From: Alligator mississippiensis
Taxonomy: Eukaryota; Chordata; Crocodylia; Alligatoridae
Assembly (NCBI RefSeq): GCF_030867095.1
Contig: NC_081825.1
Span: 263,076,954 to 263,140,953 of the forward strand
Direction: 5' to 3'
Length of the DNA stretch: 64,000 nt
The first letter of the stretch is position 1. Each line of letters starts with the position of its first letter. The position numbers were made by a program, and so were the translations under genes. Of this stretch, positions 59,055 to 64,000 are shown piece by piece. The notes below the pieces were generated by a model that ran no database searches, was not told the origin of the DNA, and saw only the letters and a list, made by a program, of their open reading frames with translations.

Positions 59055-60135
59055 CCATAGACATTAGGGCTAGAAGGGACCTCATAAGATCATCGGGTCC
59101 AGCCCCCTGCCCAAGGGGCAGGAAGTCAGCTAGGGTCAAAGGATCCCAGCAAGATAAGCATCCAAATGTTTCTTGAAAGTGTCCAGAGTAGGTGCTTGCA
59201 CCACCTTTGCGGGGAGTCTGTTGCAGGCCTTGGGAGCTCGGGCAGTAAAGGTTTTCCTTATGTCCAGTCTAAAATGGTCTTGCAGAGGTGTGTGACTGTT
59301 GGACCTTGCCTTCCCCCTGGGGTGCTCTGGTGAACAGATGTTCCCCCAGATCCTGATGCATAAGTGGTGTGCACTTATAGGCTGCCACTGTGTCACCCCT
59401 GAGCCTGCGCTTCTCCAGTCTGAAGTCCCATAGCTCACAGCCTCTCTTCATAAGGCCTGTTCTCTTGCGCTCTGATCATGTGCATGGCTCTCCTCTGGAC
59501 TCTTTCAAACTTCTCCACATCCTTCCTAAATTGTGGAGCCCAGAACTGGATGCAGTACTCCAGCTGCAGCTTCACCAAGGCCGAGTACAATGGGAGGATG
59601 ACATCCTGGGTCCTGCTCAAGATGCATCAGTAGATGCAAGCCTGAGTTCTGTTCAACTTTGCCAGCTGAGGTATTGCATTGGTGGCTCATATTCACTTTG
59701 TGATCAATCATGACCCCTAAGTCTATTTTGGTCATGGTGCTAGCAAGTGTAGCATTGCTGAGCCTACAAGTGTGATGTGGGTTTTTATTCCCGAGGTGGA
59801 ACAATTTGCATTTGAATGCCATCAAGTTTTCATCTGCCCACCTTGCAAGCCTATCTAGGTTGGCCTGGATCACCAACCTATCCTCAAGTGTAGACACTCT
59901 TCCCCAAAGTTTGGTGTTGTCAGCGAATTTGGCCAGTCCACTTTTGACACTAGTGTCCAGATCATTTATGAAGACATTAAAGGGTACAGATCCAAAGACA
60001 GAGCCTTGGGGGACACTACTAGTCACCAAGTGCCATGTTGATTCACTTCCGTCAACTACCACTCTCTGGGTCCGACCTTGGAGCCAGTTCCCCAGACATT
60101 GGACACCTTTTGGACACTTTCCATCTCCCACTGCC
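59055..60135 (-). mobile_element. CR1 LINE, inverted, 5'-truncated, reverse transcriptase remains
   Basis: The minus strand encodes SSVPQGSVFGSVPFNVFIND, SGLAKFADNTKLWGRVSTLE and later [20 protein letters not shown] in shifted frames. The catalytic box reads FADN in place of FADD. The plus strand starts with the inverse of a CR1 3' end (AGGGCTAGAAGGGACCTCAT). Confidence 0.9.
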
Positions 60136-61718
60136 TAGCAGAGGAGAGGCTAGGTGGATAGGAATGTGAGGAGCTGGGATGAGAGGAAGAAAGGACGTGG
60201 GCAGTGAAAGTTCCCAAGAGAAATAGGTGGATGCTTGTCTGCCTGCTTTAACCAGATGCTAAGCTGTTGGCAGTGCCCAACTTTCATCATTCTCCCCATC
60301 CTCCAGTAGAGAAGCGGGCTGGAGAACACACTGGCTAAAACCTCTCTGAGGGAGATATCAAGGAAAGAAGCGTCTATGTGCAGAAGGGTAAGGACTCCAT
60401 GTGGTCCTTATCATGCCAAAACCATCTGCCACCTGCAGGAAGCAAACCCTGGTCAGGGCAGAATCAGCATTGGAAGGGAGATTCTCTTTCTCCTTCCAAG
60501 GGGACATGCAGAGACACAGAACAGGGTTGCCTCATGCACCCAAAATGAGCCAGAAAAAAGACGTGTCTGGGATCTGCTAGTCCACAGATGCCTTAACGCT
60601 GCCATGCACAGCAAAGCTGGTCTGCCGGAGAGAGCCAGGGTATAGCCATGAGCTGTGATGAGACTTCTAACAAGTCCTCCTGCCTGTCCCATTTGGAAAT
60701 GAGGAATAAGTGGTCACTTGACAAATGGACATTTGACCATTTCCTTTTCCTGCCCCATGTGAATACCTGCTTGTCCCACTGTCCTGATCTTCCCCTGGCC
60801 TTGGCACTAGTTGTGCCTTGTTATCCTCCCCAACCACCTTGGAGAGGTGATGTTTTCACAAAGATTTCAGCACCCACACCCTCCTCCCATTCCCCCAGCC
60901 ACATAAGCACGGTACAGGCCTTTCACTAGTTGTTTGAAAGTCTCCATGTGCGAGATGTCAGATCCAGGGAGACAAGCCCCCATTCTACTCACGCCACCAG
61001 GACTTTTCAATAACACTGCTCCCCTAGGAGAATCTGTCCCAGGTTTCAGGGGAGACCCAGGACTACTGGGGCAAATGCTTACATAGTTGCATCTTGTGAC
61101 CAGATAAAGCTGCTAAATCTTTACCAGAGCAGCAACTCTTAGTGTAGTCATTCCACCAGCACAGCTGCCTCAAACAGGAGACAAATCAGGAGCTGAGGGC
61201 ATTTCTCTAAAAAGACCCTGAAACTCCTCAGCCATCTCATGGGAGTCTAATTAATACTTCACAGCAAACTATGGGGAACTGCTCCCTTTCCCCTTGTATG
61301 TCCCCTCTGCTTTCAGCTGCTGCTGGCTTCCATTGCCCCTAGCTGCTCATTGCCTCCTGTGCTATCAGGAGGGAGCGAGCTAGTGTAAAAAAGAATGCCC
61401 TCATCAGAACAGCTGGGCAATGACAATCAATTTGGCCCCTTAGACAACTGGGAAGGTTATTGCAACAACCCAGATTTAAAAGAAATCCACACCCCACCCC
61501 TGCTTGGCACTGATGGGGAGCCTGGATGCTGGGCCTGGGGCTTTGTCCCTCTCTTGGACTATTCTGTTCCCAAAGGAGAGCTAAGCAAGGGACAACTCCA
61601 GAGCCACTGTGGCCTGCAGACTTTCCCTGCAGTAGGAAATACAGGCTTCCTGGTTCTTCTGGTAGGTTACAGGCTGGACCTGCCACATCCTGCTCCCCTC
61701 TCACTTGCCTGAGCCCAG
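60136..61718. other. Intergenic, ISM2 3' side
   Basis: This must include the ISM2 3' UTR. I found no AATAAA on the minus strand near the stop codon and no recognisable repeat. Confidence 0.35.
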
Positions 61719-63194
<1,476 letters not shown>

Positions 63195-64000
63195 CTTGGG
63201 AGGTAAAACACAGAAGCAAGTAGCTGGGACAAACCTCTGAGGAGGCAAAGAATCCTTTTCTGCATATGGGCCAGAGGTTCTGAACAGGAGCTGGGCACCA
63301 AACCCTTGAATATCCTCCTGCCCCACTACCATGGTGACCCAACCCTGTGTGTAGAAGATCACTAGGCTATCACATCAAGAAGAAGAATGCCAAGATTACC
63401 AGTTGTGCCAGATCCTGGGGGTTGGAACCACCTTCCAATAAACCACAGAAGAGGTTTTCAAGAGTCATAGGTAAAAGGTTTTTGAACTTTGCACCAGAAA
63501 GACTGGTCATTAGATCTATGATGTATTGCCTACTTCTGCCTGCCTATGGGGCCATCCAAACAAAGTTTCTCTGGATGATGAAAAGAACCAGCTGTTTTTA
63601 TTGTCTCAGCTCACAAAATCAAAATGTACTGAGGCTGCTGGCATTATCCAGTTCTCAAATAGAGGATAAGGGGAACTGGGAGTGTTAAAGAGTCAGGAGA
63701 CAGTTTAGAACCACAGAAAGACTTGGCCCGTTTTTCTGGGCCCTGTTTCTTTTTTGGAGCAAGTTTTACCCTGATCACTTCAAAATGTTAAAAAGGGATA
63801 AAATTCTCCTTGCCTTAGAGACAGATACTCCCTTGAGTTACCTCTTTTCTCACCCTGCCCCAGGCAGGGAACTCATTTCCTGTGGGACACAACCAACTCC
63901 CAGTAACAGGATCTTGCTCTGGACAGGACCCATTAGGCAGATTAATTTGAGAAGGTCCAATGATACTGCCTTCTCAGGATATGAAAGGAGACAGGAAACT
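63195..64000. other. Probable ISM2 intron
   Basis: No further ISM2 exon was seen on the minus strand. The thrombospondin-repeat exon, expected next, is not here. Confidence 0.5.

Overview
The window is vertebrate nuclear DNA, most likely from a non-avian sauropsid (a crocodilian fits best, a turtle is possible). The reasons are spliced genes with GT-AG introns, several CR1-clade LINE copies, MIR-type SINE remnants and many short non-autonomous hAT elements with 8-bp target-site duplications. The species call is inference from repeat content and protein similarity recalled from human.

Five protein genes lie in the same order as on human chromosome 14q24.3. They are the 3' part of SAMD15 (+, 576-6291), complete NOXRED1 (-, 7963-17894, six coding exons, 391 aa), complete VIPAS39 (-, 21468-40154, nineteen coding exons, 487 aa), complete AHSA1 (+, 40561-45737, nine coding exons, 340 aa) and the 3' end of ISM2 (-, 61719-63194, two exons including the AMOP domain). 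All exon borders below were placed by hand from splice sites, and every reading phase closes across introns. SAMD15 and NOXRED1 converge. VIPAS39 and AHSA1 are divergent, with start codons about 406 bp apart inside a CpG island that carries two opposed ETS-type sites and a near-consensus heat-shock element just upstream of AHSA1.

The products are not one pathway. VIPAS39 works with VPS33B in endosomal and post-Golgi sorting. AHSA1 is the co-chaperone that stimulates HSP90 ATPase. NOXRED1 is an uncharacterised NAD(P)-binding protein related to pyrroline-5-carboxylate reductase. ISM2 is a secreted isthmin. SAMD15 is a SAM-domain protein.

Introns and the AHSA1-ISM2 interval (about 46-61.7 kb) hold the mobile DNA: CR1 copies near 36-37 kb, 48.8-50.6 kb and 59-60.1 kb; a dead R2-like LINE with a restriction-like endonuclease domain near 51-51.8 kb; and hAT-type elements at 5.15, 7.1, 9.75, 22.2, 28.6, 29.8, 37.6 and 42.7 kb. 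Two of the hAT elements share a GC-rich fold-back core but have different ends. I saw no tRNA, rRNA, CRISPR array or recognisable endogenous retrovirus, and no clearly new biological system.
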